Source: Vagococcus bubulae
GTDB taxonomy: Bacteria > Bacillota > Bacilli > Lactobacillales > Vagococcaceae
Assembly: GCF_003950315.1 (NCBI RefSeq)
Contig: NZ_NGJT01000002.1
Span: 1 to 64,000, forward strand
Direction of reading: 5' to 3'
Length of the DNA stretch: 64,000 bases
The notes under the pieces were generated by a model that saw only the letters and a list, made by a program, of their open reading frames with translations, searched no databases and was not told the DNA's origin. A program made the translations under genes and the position numbers. Below are positions 9,301 to 17,424 of this stretch, piece by piece. The number at the start of each line of letters is the position of its first letter. The stretch's first letter is position 1.

Positions 9301-10086
9301 ATGAAAAAGAAACAAACCAAGAATTATAAAGGATATACCTATGCTACATGGTTCATTATTTTAGTTGCATGGCTGGTTGTGACAGAAACAAACTTGGTCT
9401 CTTCACGACTAATTCCTTCACCAATTCAAGTGATAAAAACAGCAGGTGATATATTTATTAATGGGTATAATGGCATGTCTTTTTGGCAACATATAGGAAT
9501 TAGTTTGTACCGTTTAATCATATCTAGTTTTCTAGCAATGCTAACAGCTATTCCGTTGGGATTAATGAGTGGGTATTTTCCAAGATTTAGAGCAGTGGTT
9601 GATTCCCTTGTTCAATTTTATCGCCCTTTACCACCACTTGCCTATTATACGTTATTAATTTTATGGTTAGGGATTGATGAGTCACCAAAGATTATGTTAC
9701 TATTTTTAGCTGCTTTTGCCCCAATATATCTATCATGTGTTTCAGCAGTGGGGAAAATTCCAATTGATTACATCAATAATGCTGAGTCATTGGGTGCAAG
9801 TAAGAAAGATATTTTCTTTACCGTCATTTTACCAGGGAGTTTACCTGATATATTTACTGGGTTAAGAACAGCTGTCGGTGTAGCCTATACAACACTTGTC
9901 TCAGCAGAGATGGTGGCTGCAACGAGTGGTATTGGTTGGATGGTGATTGATGCATCAAAATATTTAAAGAGTGATGTCATGTTTGTCGGCATTATTTTTA
10001 TGGGACTAACAGGTATATTCATTGATATGGGACTACGTTTCATAGAAAAACGTGTGGTCTTTTGGAAAGGAAGAGATGAAGGATGA
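9301..10086 (+). CDS. ABC transporter permease, sulfonate/taurine type (SsuC/TauC-like)
   Basis: A 261-residue membrane protein with about six helices and the binding-protein-dependent transport signature around NNAESLGASKKDIFFTVILP, the loop that contacts the ATPase. It belongs to the nitrate/sulfonate/bicarbonate permease group (SsuC, TauC, ThiX). A longer reading from a TTG at 9238 would translate through the terminator hairpin, so the ATG at 9301 with GGTGAAG just upstream is chosen. Its stop overlaps the next start by 4 bases. The substrate is inferred from the sulfur neighbours to be an organic or oxidised sulfur compound. Confidence 0.88.
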   Translation: MKKKQTKNYKGYTYATWFIILVAWLVVTETNLVSSRLIPSPIQVIKTAGDIFINGYNGMSFWQHIGISLYRLIISSFLAMLTAIPLGLMSGYFPRFRAVVDSLVQFYRPLPPLAYYTLLILWLGIDESPKIMLLFLAAFAPIYLSCVSAVGKIPIDYINNAESLGASKKDIFFTVILPGSLPDIFTGLRTAVGVAYTTLVSAEMVAATSGIGWMVIDASKYLKSDVMFVGIIFMGLTGIFIDMGLRFIEKRVVFWKGRDEG

Positions 10087-11120
10087 TAAGAAGGAAAACA
10101 AGGCGTTTGTTATGGTTAGTTAGTATCATTATCCTCGTGTTAACTGGGTGTTCATCTAAGTCAACCAAAGATGAAGAAGCTCTACCAAAAGAAGTAAAAA
10201 TTGGGATTATTCGTGTGCCAAATGATAAACAAGTAGCGATTTCTCAACGCTATTTTGATGAGTATTTTAAAGATAAAGGAATCAAGACTAAATTTATGTT
10301 TTTTGATTCAGGTGTAGCGGCAAACAAAGCTCTCTCATCAAACAGCATTGATTTTGCAGAGATGGGATATACTAATGGGGTTGTCGCTTTGGCGACAGAG
10401 ATCCCTGCCGAATTGATTTGGATTCATGAAGTATTGGGAACCAATGAAGCATTAGTGACGCCAAAAGACTCAAAAATAACAGATGTGAAACAACTTAAAG
10501 GGAAGAAAATAGCAACACCATTTAGTTCAACCTCACATTTTAGCCTCTTACAAGCACTAAAATTAGCTGGTATTGAAAAAGATGTGACACTACTTGATAT
10601 GGAAACGAATGATATTGTGGCGGCATGGGAACGTGGTGATTTAGATGCTACCTATACGTGGGAACCGACACTATCTACTTTAAAAGAGACTGGAAATGTC
10701 TTGATTGATAGTGAAATATTAGCAAAAAAAGGATTTATGACGGTTAATATTGATTTAGTTAATACAGAATTTAGTAAAAAATACCCTGAATTAGTTCAAG
10801 ATTATGTGAGAGCTTTAAATAAAGGGGTAGAGTATTACAAAGAAAATCTTAATGAAGCAGCAAAAGGAGCGGCGAAAGAATTAGGGATTGAAACCAACGA
10901 TGCTTTAACACAAATGCAAGGAACCACTTGGTTAACGATGAGTGAACAACTCTCTCCAAACTATTTAGGAACCAATGAAAAACCAGGGAAATTTCATGAC
11001 GTTTTTAAGGACACCGCCATATTTTTGAATAAGCAGAAGTCTATATCAGATATACCAAGTGATGAAGCGATACATGATTTTATTAATAGTTCATACATCG
11101 AAGAAGCAATAAAGAAATAA
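10083..11120 (+). CDS. ABC transporter substrate-binding lipoprotein, SsuA/TauA/NMT1-like
   Basis: A 345-residue precursor with a lipoprotein signal: charged start MIRRKTRR, hydrophobic core, and lipobox LTGC with Cys near residue 20. The mature part follows the SsuA/TauA fold: KIGIIRVPND, a mid-protein LKGKKIATPFSSTSH loop, and WERGDLDATYTWEP, typical of sulfonate/taurine/nitrate-binding proteins. It is anchored outside the membrane and delivers substrate to the permease encoded just before, with which it overlaps by 4 bases. Ligand specificity cannot be read from the sequence. Confidence 0.88.
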   Translation: MIRRKTRRLLWLVSIIILVLTGCSSKSTKDEEALPKEVKIGIIRVPNDKQVAISQRYFDEYFKDKGIKTKFMFFDSGVAANKALSSNSIDFAEMGYTNGVVALATEIPAELIWIHEVLGTNEALVTPKDSKITDVKQLKGKKIATPFSSTSHFSLLQALKLAGIEKDVTLLDMETNDIVAAWERGDLDATYTWEPTLSTLKETGNVLIDSEILAKKGFMTVNIDLVNTEFSKKYPELVQDYVRALNKGVEYYKENLNEAAKGAAKELGIETNDALTQMQGTTWLTMSEQLSPNYLGTNEKPGKFHDVFKDTAIFLNKQKSISDIPSDEAIHDFINSSYIEEAIKK

Positions 11121-11132
11121 GGAGGGTATCAT

Positions 11133-11909
11133 ATGCCACTAAATAAAGAGCCGTTAATTAAATTGACACAAGTCACACAACAATTTACTTCAAATGAATC
11201 AGAGGTTACCATCTTAAATCAGCTCGATTTATCAATGTATGACGGTGAATTTGTGAGCGTGGTAGGACCTTCTGGTTGTGGTAAAAGTACCTTGCTTAAT
11301 TTAATTGCTGGTTTTCTCATGCCAACAAGTGGAAGTATTAAGATGAGACATCAACTTATTACAAGTCCAGATAAAACAAGGGGCGTTGTTTTTCAATCAC
11401 CAACCCTTTATCCTTGGCTTTCAGTTGAGCAAAATATTGCTTATGGTCCAAAACGACAAAAACTACCTATTAATGAAATCAATGAAAAAGTTAAACTATT
11501 AGTCGAGCAAGTCGGACTAATTGGATCAGAAAAAAAATACCCTTTTGAATTATCAGGAGGGATGAAACAGCGTGTATCTATCGCTAGAGCGATGGTTAAT
11601 GAACCAGAATTGTTACTCATGGATGAACCCTTTAGTGCCTTAGACGCGATTACAAGGCGAAATATGCAAGGTTTATTACGAAGTCTATGGAAAGAAAATC
11701 ATCAAAGTATTTTTATGATTACCCACGACATAGAAGAAGCACTCAAACTAAGTACAAGAGTGTTAGTTTTTCCGAAAAATAAACCTGGTGAGTTAAAGGA
11801 ATATCCATTTAATTTTACCGAAAAAATAGCACAAGATTCGACTTATGAGCCTGATACAGACGAGGTATTTCAACAAAATAAATTATTGTTATTAAATGAT
11901 ATTATGTAA
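11133..11909 (+). CDS. ABC transporter ATP-binding protein, SsuB/TauB-like
   Basis: A 258-residue ATPase with Walker [10 protein letters not shown] (about residues 45-53), Q-loop [12 protein letters not shown], signature LSGGMKQR (about 140-147), Walker B LLLMDEPF and the H-loop MITHD. This set and the length match SsuB/TauB. A strong GGAGGG site precedes the ATG, 12 bases after the binding-protein gene. Together the three genes form a complete importer. No terminator hairpin is evident after the stop. Confidence 0.9.
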   Translation: MPLNKEPLIKLTQVTQQFTSNESEVTILNQLDLSMYDGEFVSVVGPSGCGKSTLLNLIAGFLMPTSGSIKMRHQLITSPDKTRGVVFQSPTLYPWLSVEQNIAYGPKRQKLPINEINEKVKLLVEQVGLIGSEKKYPFELSGGMKQRVSIARAMVNEPELLLMDEPFSALDAITRRNMQGLLRSLWKENHQSIFMITHDIEEALKLSTRVLVFPKNKPGELKEYPFNFTEKIAQDSTYEPDTDEVFQQNKLLLLNDIM

Positions 11910-12007
11910 TTTGTTAAAATAAAAGTAAACAGTCTAACTATGACTTGATTATTAAATCAGAATATGACAAAATAAATGCTACCTTGATTATAAGGAGCAA
12001 TGCATGA

Positions 12008-12619
12008 GTGAGTAAAAAAATAATAAAACGATGTATTTTATTTTTGATATTAGTGTTTTTGATTGCATGTAGTTGGTATGTTTGGCAGTTAAAAAAACAT
12101 GTCACCCAAACATTAAAATGGGAACCTTTAGTGAAGACTGTTTTAGAAGAAGAAAACATGGATCAATATGAAGACCTTGTATTAGCTATTATATTTACGG
12201 AAACAAAAGGCAACAGTGTAGACGTTATGCAGAGTAGTGAAAGTAAGTATGGTGAACAAAATAAAATAACATCAGAAAAAGAAAGTATCACAAGTGGTGT
12301 GACACATTTAGCAGAGGCAATCAAGTATGCACTTGATAATGGGTGTGATATTTGGACAGGAGTTCAAGCATATAATTTTGGTACAAGCTATGTGGATTAT
12401 GTTGTCACTCATGGTGAGAAAAATTCTTTAGAATTAGCTCAAACTTATTCTAAAGAAGTGTTGGCGCCTATGTTAGGAAATGAAACAGGCGCAACATATC
12501 ATTATTATGAACCGATTGCATTATTTCATAATGGTGGTAAATTATATCAAAATGGCGGGAATTTCTTTTATGCTGAGCTTGTTAAACGAAACATGAAGAT
12601 TATTAATATATTATCATAG
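12008..12619 (+). CDS. Membrane-anchored lysozyme-like (transglycosylase fold) protein
   Basis: A 203-residue protein with one N-terminal membrane anchor (about residues 7-25) and a CwlT-type lysozyme-like domain from about residue 45. LAIIFTETKGNSVDVMQSS contains the likely catalytic Glu, and GVQAYNFGTSYVDYV matches the second conserved block. It would cut glycan strands outside the membrane. The chosen start is GTG at 12008, ten bases after AAGGAG. A better-spaced ATG at 12004 is out of frame and reaches a stop after three codons. Such proteins occur both in wall turnover and in conjugative elements. No transfer genes are nearby, so wall turnover is more likely. Confidence 0.8.
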   Translation: MSKKIIKRCILFLILVFLIACSWYVWQLKKHVTQTLKWEPLVKTVLEEENMDQYEDLVLAIIFTETKGNSVDVMQSSESKYGEQNKITSEKESITSGVTHLAEAIKYALDNGCDIWTGVQAYNFGTSYVDYVVTHGEKNSLELAQTYSKEVLAPMLGNETGATYHYYEPIALFHNGGKLYQNGGNFFYAELVKRNMKIINILS

Positions 12620-12656
12620 AAAACTCCTAATGGTTTGAATGCCATTAGGAGTTTTT
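12620..12656. terminator. Bidirectional terminator between lysozyme-like and carbonic anhydrase genes
   Basis: AAAACTCCTAATGG and CCATTAGGAGTTTT form a perfect 14-bp stem with an 8-base loop, flanked by A and T runs. It serves two convergent genes and overlaps the 3' end of the carbonic anhydrase gene. Confidence 0.88.
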
Positions 12657-13310
12657 ATTGAATGATTTAAATAAGACTTTTCGTCCATTTAATGGTTGAG
12701 TATGACGAGCATTATTAGCATGGAAATGTTTTAAAGTTTGAATTTGTTTGGCAGAAATCTCCACAGTTTCTTTAAAGAGATACCATTCGACATTTTCAGT
12801 AAGTGGAGGTGTTGTTAAAGAGCCTAGATAGTGATAATAATCAGAGATTTTAGGTAATAAATCATACAGATACACATTGTGAATGGATTTATTCGTGTTC
12901 ACAGCATCGAGTAATGTTTGAAGTGTCTCATTATGAGCTCCCTCAATTAAAAACACCCCTAAAACAGCTAAACGACCATTTTGTGCTTCATGAACAAAAT
13001 GAAGTTCAGCATCAGATAGTTTACCATCAATTTTATGTTCGCTATGAGTATGAAAATGGAATTGTTGTAGGTTGAAAAAACGATTGTTAATATTAGCGGT
13101 TCCTGTAGCTAATCCTTGAATAGCTGAACCAGTATCAAAAATAGTATCCACTGTACGAGAATAGGTTAGTTGTAACTTCCCCATATCCATCATTGGTTCC
13201 AAGGTACTTGTATCTATATCAATAGGTGATTGCGACATTGAGTGTTCACAACACCAGTCATGTTGATTAGCGTAGTTCCAGTCAAGTATTGGTGCATCAA
13301 AATGTTTCAT
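12645..13310 (-). CDS. Alpha-type carbonic anhydrase
   Basis: A 221-residue alpha-class carbonic anhydrase that interconverts CO2 and bicarbonate at a zinc site. The three ligands are visible as His85 and His87 in FHFHTHSEH and His104 in AELHFVH. The motifs QSPIDID and GSLTTPPLTE are also family hallmarks. The start is set at ATG 13310, with AAAGGAG just upstream; a longer reading would begin at a TTG that lies before the ribosome site. There is no signal peptide, so the enzyme appears cytoplasmic, whereas many bacterial alpha enzymes are exported. The usual cysteine in the TTPPC position is Leu, which fits a reducing location. Confidence 0.92.
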   Translation of the reverse strand: MKHFDAPILDWNYANQHDWCCEHSMSQSPIDIDTSTLEPMMDMGKLQLTYSRTVDTIFDTGSAIQGLATGTANINNRFFNLQQFHFHTHSEHKIDGKLSDAELHFVHEAQNGRLAVLGVFLIEGAHNETLQTLLDAVNTNKSIHNVYLYDLLPKISDYYHYLGSLTTPPLTENVEWYLFKETVEISAKQIQTLKHFHANNARHTQPLNGRKVLFKSFNKNS

Positions 13311-13509
13311 CCAAAAACTCCTTTTCAATCATTCATCTTTATTGTTATCAAAATTTTATCTGAAATGAATTCTTTTCGCCAAGTCAGACGTCTTGAAAAA
13401 TAGTATTGTAAAGAATGTTTATTATTTAATGATATATAAATGAACAAGAAGGTGATATAACAAAAATGTCACAGAATAAATAAACTATTGACACTCATTT
13501 ATGACATAT

Positions 13510-13528
13510 CTTAGTATATAATACTAAG
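13510..13528. promoter_or_regulatory. Perfect inverted repeat upstream of the glycerophosphodiesterase gene
   Basis: CTTAGTAT-ATA-ATACTAAG is an 8-bp perfect dyad with a 3-base centre. It overlaps TATAAT (13517-13522), the probable -10 region, and lies 15 bases before the GTG/ATG start region at 13543. A TTGACA at 13488-13493 is nearby, but its spacing to TATAAT (23) is too long for a standard promoter. The dyad looks like a repressor operator. Confidence 0.5.
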
Positions 13529-13542
13529 AGTGAGGTGATATA

Positions 13543-15348
13543 ATGTACAAAATAAAAAATAGTATAAAAAAATCACTCGAATTCATAAAAGATGGGGTAC
13601 GTTCGTCTAAAAGTGTTATATTAGCCAACGTCATCATATTATTTATCATGGCACCCTTGATGGTCACAGTAACTCGTTTTATTTTAAAAATGGGAGATAT
13701 CCCTTATTTATCTTATGATACTGTGGGGTTGATTGTTTTCCATCATCCGGTTGTTCTATGTTTACTTATTATGATGTTGTTCTTATTAGTGTTTACAATA
13801 TATTTTGAGTACACTTTTTTACTGCTGACAATGTATTTTGTAAAAAATAAAGTGGCGATATCTTTAAGGCAACTAGCTAAAGAAACTATTTTTCAGATGA
13901 AAAAATTAAAAATTAGTAACTTTTTATTTTTTTTATGTTACTTTATCTTGTTAAGTCCAATAGGAGCAATAAGATTTCATTCAGACTTGTTATCAAAATT
14001 TAAAATACCTATTTTTATTGTTGATTTCATTTTTGAAAATCGGGTTATCTTTGTTGTGCTATTTATTTTGGCTTATGTGAGTTTAATTGTGGTAGCGATA
14101 CGTTTGATGTTTACATTACCACTAATGATTTTTAAGGATTATACATTCAAGCAAGCGAGTCAAACGAGTTGGCGTTTGACGAAAAAGCATTTTAAATCGA
14201 TTAGTACTCAGTTTATTTTAGTTATGAGTTCGATTGCCATAATTGCTTTAGTGATTAATGGGTTATTGATTGGATTACAAGAAATGGTAGACACTTATTA
14301 TCAATCATCCAGTTTTTATGTGGCGATTATGTTATTAACGTTGCTCCAATTTAATTGGGTATTTAATTTAGTGTTAACTACGATTGGGATTTTCTTTATT
14401 ACGATTTCATATTTAGATAAATTAGGTTATCTACCAAATACCAATGATATGTTTCCATTGATTAATAGAACAACGTTTAAAAAAGTAACATGGCCACAAA
14501 GAATCATCTTTACACTTGGTGGAATCTGGTTAATCATCAGTGTCTTATCATACAATTATTTATTTTTAACCCAACCAAGTATTCATCGACCGTTAACAAT
14601 CTCCCACCGAGGAGTTGATAATGGGAACCATGTACAAAACTCAATCGAGGCATTAGAGATGACAAGTAAAAAAACACGACCTAATTTTATTGAAATGGAT
14701 GTGCAAGAAACAAAAGATAAAGAATTTATTGTCATGCATGACTTTAAATTAAACCATTTAGTTCAACAAAAGGGTCGACCAAATGAGTTTACACTAAAAG
14801 AATTACAACACATGACAGCCAAAGAGAATGGTCAACAAGCACATTTAGTGTCTTTTGATGATTACTTAAAACGAGCGAAAGAATTAGATCAAAAATTATT
14901 GATTGAAATCAAAGCAACAAAACAAGATAGTCCTGATATGGTCGAGCGGTTTATCAAAAAATATTACGATACCATAAAAGAAGAAGGGCATGAAATTCAG
15001 TCATTGTCTTTTGATGTGGTAAAAGAATTAAAAGAAAAAAAACCTGATTTATATGTGGGATATATTATGCCGTTTACATTAGCTGGGCCACCTGAGGGAG
15101 ATATGGACTTTTATTCGGTTGAATACACAACGCTCACAAAAAACTTAGTTCAATCGATGCATAATCAAGAGAAAAAAGTTTACGTGTGGACATTGAATGA
15201 CACAGATACCATTAATCGTATGATTTTTTATGGAGTAGATGGTGTGATTACGGATAATATGACATTATTAAATAGTGTGCTTTCTAGAAATATTAAGGAA
15301 ACAACGTATGCTGATAAACTATTGTATTTCTTGGTAGGGATTGGCTAA
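13543..15348 (+). CDS. Membrane glycerophosphodiester phosphodiesterase (GlpQ family)
   Basis: A 601-residue protein. The first 340 residues form about eight membrane helices of the GDPD-associated membrane domain. The C-terminal 250 residues are a GDPD catalytic domain. Visible catalytic motifs are SHRGVDNGN (His-Arg) near residue 352, IEMDVQETKD (metal-binding Glu and Asp) and VMHDFKLNHL (second His). It hydrolyses glycerophosphodiesters, probably from lipids or teichoic acid turnover, at the membrane. The fusion layout is common in Lactobacillales. RBS AGGTGATAT precedes the ATG. A terminator follows. Confidence 0.9.
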   Translation: MYKIKNSIKKSLEFIKDGVRSSKSVILANVIILFIMAPLMVTVTRFILKMGDIPYLSYDTVGLIVFHHPVVLCLLIMMLFLLVFTIYFEYTFLLLTMYFVKNKVAISLRQLAKETIFQMKKLKISNFLFFLCYFILLSPIGAIRFHSDLLSKFKIPIFIVDFIFENRVIFVVLFILAYVSLIVVAIRLMFTLPLMIFKDYTFKQASQTSWRLTKKHFKSISTQFILVMSSIAIIALVINGLLIGLQEMVDTYYQSSSFYVAIMLLTLLQFNWVFNLVLTTIGIFFITISYLDKLGYLPNTNDMFPLINRTTFKKVTWPQRIIFTLGGIWLIISVLSYNYLFLTQPSIHRPLTISHRGVDNGNHVQNSIEALEMTSKKTRPNFIEMDVQETKDKEFIVMHDFKLNHLVQQKGRPNEFTLKELQHMTAKENGQQAHLVSFDDYLKRAKELDQKLLIEIKATKQDSPDMVERFIKKYYDTIKEEGHEIQSLSFDVVKELKEKKPDLYVGYIMPFTLAGPPEGDMDFYSVEYTTLTKNLVQSMHNQEKKVYVWTLNDTDTINRMIFYGVDGVITDNMTLLNSVLSRNIKETTYADKLLYFLVGIG

Positions 15349-15365
15349 ACTCATTTGTTTCAAAT

Positions 15366-15392
15366 AAAAATGGCGTAATAGCCATTTTTTTT
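15366..15392 (+). terminator. Intrinsic terminator
   Basis: AAAAATGGC and GCCATTTTT enclose GTAATA and are followed by more T. It closes the glycerophosphodiesterase gene. Confidence 0.8.
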
Positions 15393-15428
15393 ATATAATG
15401 AGAAGAGAATTGATTGGAGATGGAATGA

Positions 15429-16145
15429 ATGACTGTTGTTGTGTTTGATGTGGATGATACGTTATATGACCAATTTAGTCCGTTTGAATTGGCTATGATT
15501 AAGAATTTTGGTGAAAAAAAGTGGCTAAGTGAGATTTCTTTACGAAAGTTATACCAATTATTTCGTTATCATAGTGATTTAGCTTTTCCTGATACAGTAT
15601 CAGGCGCATTGTCGCTAAAAGATATGCGAGTTTATCGGATTCAGGCAGCATTAAATGATTTAGGGATAGGGGAATCTAAAGAAGCGTGTCAGGCGTTTCA
15701 AGATTGTTATTTCTATGAACAAAATCAACTTGTTCTTCATCCAGAGATGGTACGATTACTTACTATCTTAGATGAAAAAAAAGTGCTAACAGGACTTTTG
15801 ACTAACGGACCGACAGAACATCAACAGTTAAAAATCGAGCAATTAGGAGTGTCGAAATGGATTAGTGAAGACACCCATCATATTTCAGAAAGTATTGGCT
15901 ATAGTAAACCAGATGTATCGGCATTTAAAGTAGTCGAAACCATTTATCCTGATAATAGTCAGTTTTTATATGTTGGAGATTCATATGAAAATGATGTCAT
16001 CGGGGCTAAAAAGGCTGGATGGCAAATCGTTTGGTTAAACAAAAATAATAAAAGACTAACACAAGAAATGATAAAACCAGATGTGGTGTTATCATCTTAT
16101 GACAACATTGTGGAAACAGTGTTAGGCTTATTACAAGAGGAGTAA
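15429..16145 (+). CDS. HAD-superfamily hydrolase (YjjG/5'-nucleotidase-like)
   Basis: A 238-residue HAD phosphatase. Motif I is [10 protein letters not shown] (nucleophile and acid Asp near residues 6-8), motif II is [11 protein letters not shown], and motif III/IV is [19 protein letters not shown] helical cap of about 85 residues sits between motifs I and II. This order resembles YjjG-type pyrimidine nucleotidases and many general phosphatases. Substrate cannot be assigned. Its stop lies 4 bases before ysxC, with the ysxC ribosome site inside its last codons, so the two are co-transcribed. Confidence 0.82.
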   Translation: MTVVVFDVDDTLYDQFSPFELAMIKNFGEKKWLSEISLRKLYQLFRYHSDLAFPDTVSGALSLKDMRVYRIQAALNDLGIGESKEACQAFQDCYFYEQNQLVLHPEMVRLLTILDEKKVLTGLLTNGPTEHQQLKIEQLGVSKWISEDTHHISESIGYSKPDVSAFKVVETIYPDNSQFLYVGDSYENDVIGAKKAGWQIVWLNKNNKRLTQEMIKPDVVLSSYDNIVETVLGLLQEE

Positions 16146-16149
16146 ACAC

Positions 16150-16734
16150 ATGAATGTAAATCATGCAGATATCGTGATTAGTGCGGTACAACCAGAGCAA
16201 TACCCTAAAACAAATTTACCAGAAATAGCATTAGCAGGACGTTCGAACGTTGGAAAATCATCATTTATTAATACGCTAGTCAATCGTAAAAATTTAGCGA
16301 GAACATCAGGGAAACCTGGAAAAACACAAACTCTAAATTTTTACATTATTGAAGATAGTTTACATTTTGTTGACGTACCAGGATATGGTTATGCCAAAGT
16401 ATCTAAAACTGAGCGTGCTAAATGGGGAAAAATGATTGAAACCTATTTAACAGAAAGAGAACAATTAAGAGCAGTAGTGTCACTTGTTGACATGCGTCAT
16501 GCTCCTTCGACTGAAGATATTCAAATGTATGAATTCTTGAAGTATTACAATATACCAGTTATCGTTGTTGCAACGAAATGTGATAAAATCCCTCGGGGCA
16601 AATGGAATAAACATGAATCCATGATTAAGAAAAAATTGAATTTTGATCCATCAGATGATTTTATTATCTTTTCTTCTGAAACAAAAGAAGGAAAAGATAA
16701 AGCGTGGAAAGCCATTGAAAGTTATATGGATTAA
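16150..16734 (+). CDS. ysxC: Ribosome biogenesis GTP-binding protein YsxC/EngB
   Basis: A 194-residue GTPase required for late assembly of the large ribosomal subunit. G1 is GRSNVGKSS (about residues 31-39), G3 is DVPGYGYAK, and G4 is ATKCDK, with a conserved SSETKEG near the end. Length matches the family (about 195). In many Firmicutes it follows clpX; here it follows an HAD phosphatase gene. A terminator follows. Confidence 0.95.
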   Translation: MNVNHADIVISAVQPEQYPKTNLPEIALAGRSNVGKSSFINTLVNRKNLARTSGKPGKTQTLNFYIIEDSLHFVDVPGYGYAKVSKTERAKWGKMIETYLTEREQLRAVVSLVDMRHAPSTEDIQMYEFLKYYNIPVIVVATKCDKIPRGKWNKHESMIKKKLNFDPSDDFIIFSSETKEGKDKAWKAIESYMD

Positions 16735-16747
16735 ATAAAATAAGTAG

Positions 16748-16782
16748 TCAAAATGAAGTATGCTCAACATGCTTCATTTTTT
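16748..16782 (+). terminator. Intrinsic terminator after ysxC
   Basis: AAAATGAAGTATG pairs with CATGCTTCATTTT (one G-U pair) around CTCAA, followed by T residues. Confidence 0.8.
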
Positions 16783-16918
16783 TATGAAAAAAGTAACAAA
16801 TTGCTAAGTATTTTCATTAATTTTAGGTTTAGAATATTCATAAAATGTTTTATCTATGGTAAAATTTAGGAGACAAGGTTTGTGAAATAATTAAGATAAT
16901 GTTAAGTGAGGGAGAATA

Positions 16919-17365
16919 ATGGCTTTAGTAAAAATCGTATATGCAAGTATGACAGGAAATACAGAAGGTATTTCTGAAATTATAGAAGATCAGTTTATAG
17001 ATGCAGGCTTAGAAGTGGAACGTGAAGAGTGTACAGATGTTGATCCAGACTTTTTTGAAGATGCAGATATTTGTATTGTAGCCACTTATACATATGGAGA
17101 TGGTGAATTACCATTTGAGATAGAAGACTTCTTTGCTGATTTAGAAGATGAAGATTTAGAAGACAAATTATTCGGCGTTGTTGGATCTGGTGATACAGAA
17201 TACGGGGAATATTTCTGTCAATCAGCTAGAGATTTTGTGGAACAATTCAAAAAAACAGGTGCCACAGAAGGTGCTGAAATGGTTGAAATAGAAAACGAGG
17301 CAGATGGTGAAGATACTGAACGTCTTCAAGCATTTGTTGATAAATTAGTTAGTAAAGTAGAGTAG
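16919..17365 (+). CDS. Flavodoxin
   Basis: A 148-residue short-chain flavodoxin. The FMN phosphate loop SMTGNTEG lies at residues 10-17, the isoalloxazine-stacking loop ATYTYGDGELP near residue 59, and GSGDTEYGEYFCQSA near residue 93. It is strongly acidic, as usual. It lies 59 bases before the pyruvate:flavodoxin oxidoreductase gene and is the natural electron acceptor of that enzyme. A weak hairpin between them may lower expression of the oxidoreductase relative to flavodoxin. Confidence 0.95.
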   Translation: MALVKIVYASMTGNTEGISEIIEDQFIDAGLEVEREECTDVDPDFFEDADICIVATYTYGDGELPFEIEDFFADLEDEDLEDKLFGVVGSGDTEYGEYFCQSARDFVEQFKKTGATEGAEMVEIENEADGEDTERLQAFVDKLVSKVE

Positions 17366-17371
17366 ACAATT

Positions 17372-17400
17372 AGCAAGGGTCACACCTTGCTTTTATTTTT
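17372..17400 (+). terminator. Short terminator or attenuator between flavodoxin and nifJ
   Basis: AGCAAGG and CCTTGCT pair around a 6-base loop, followed by TTATTTTT. The stem is short, so partial read-through into the oxidoreductase gene is likely. Confidence 0.6.
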
Positions 17401-17424
17401 AGTATAGAAAAGGATGTAACGACA

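Noticed and set aside
12004-12015. Three-codon ATG frame overlapping the lysozyme-like gene start
   Set aside because: It could affect initiation at GTG 12008 but is too short to support as a coding feature.
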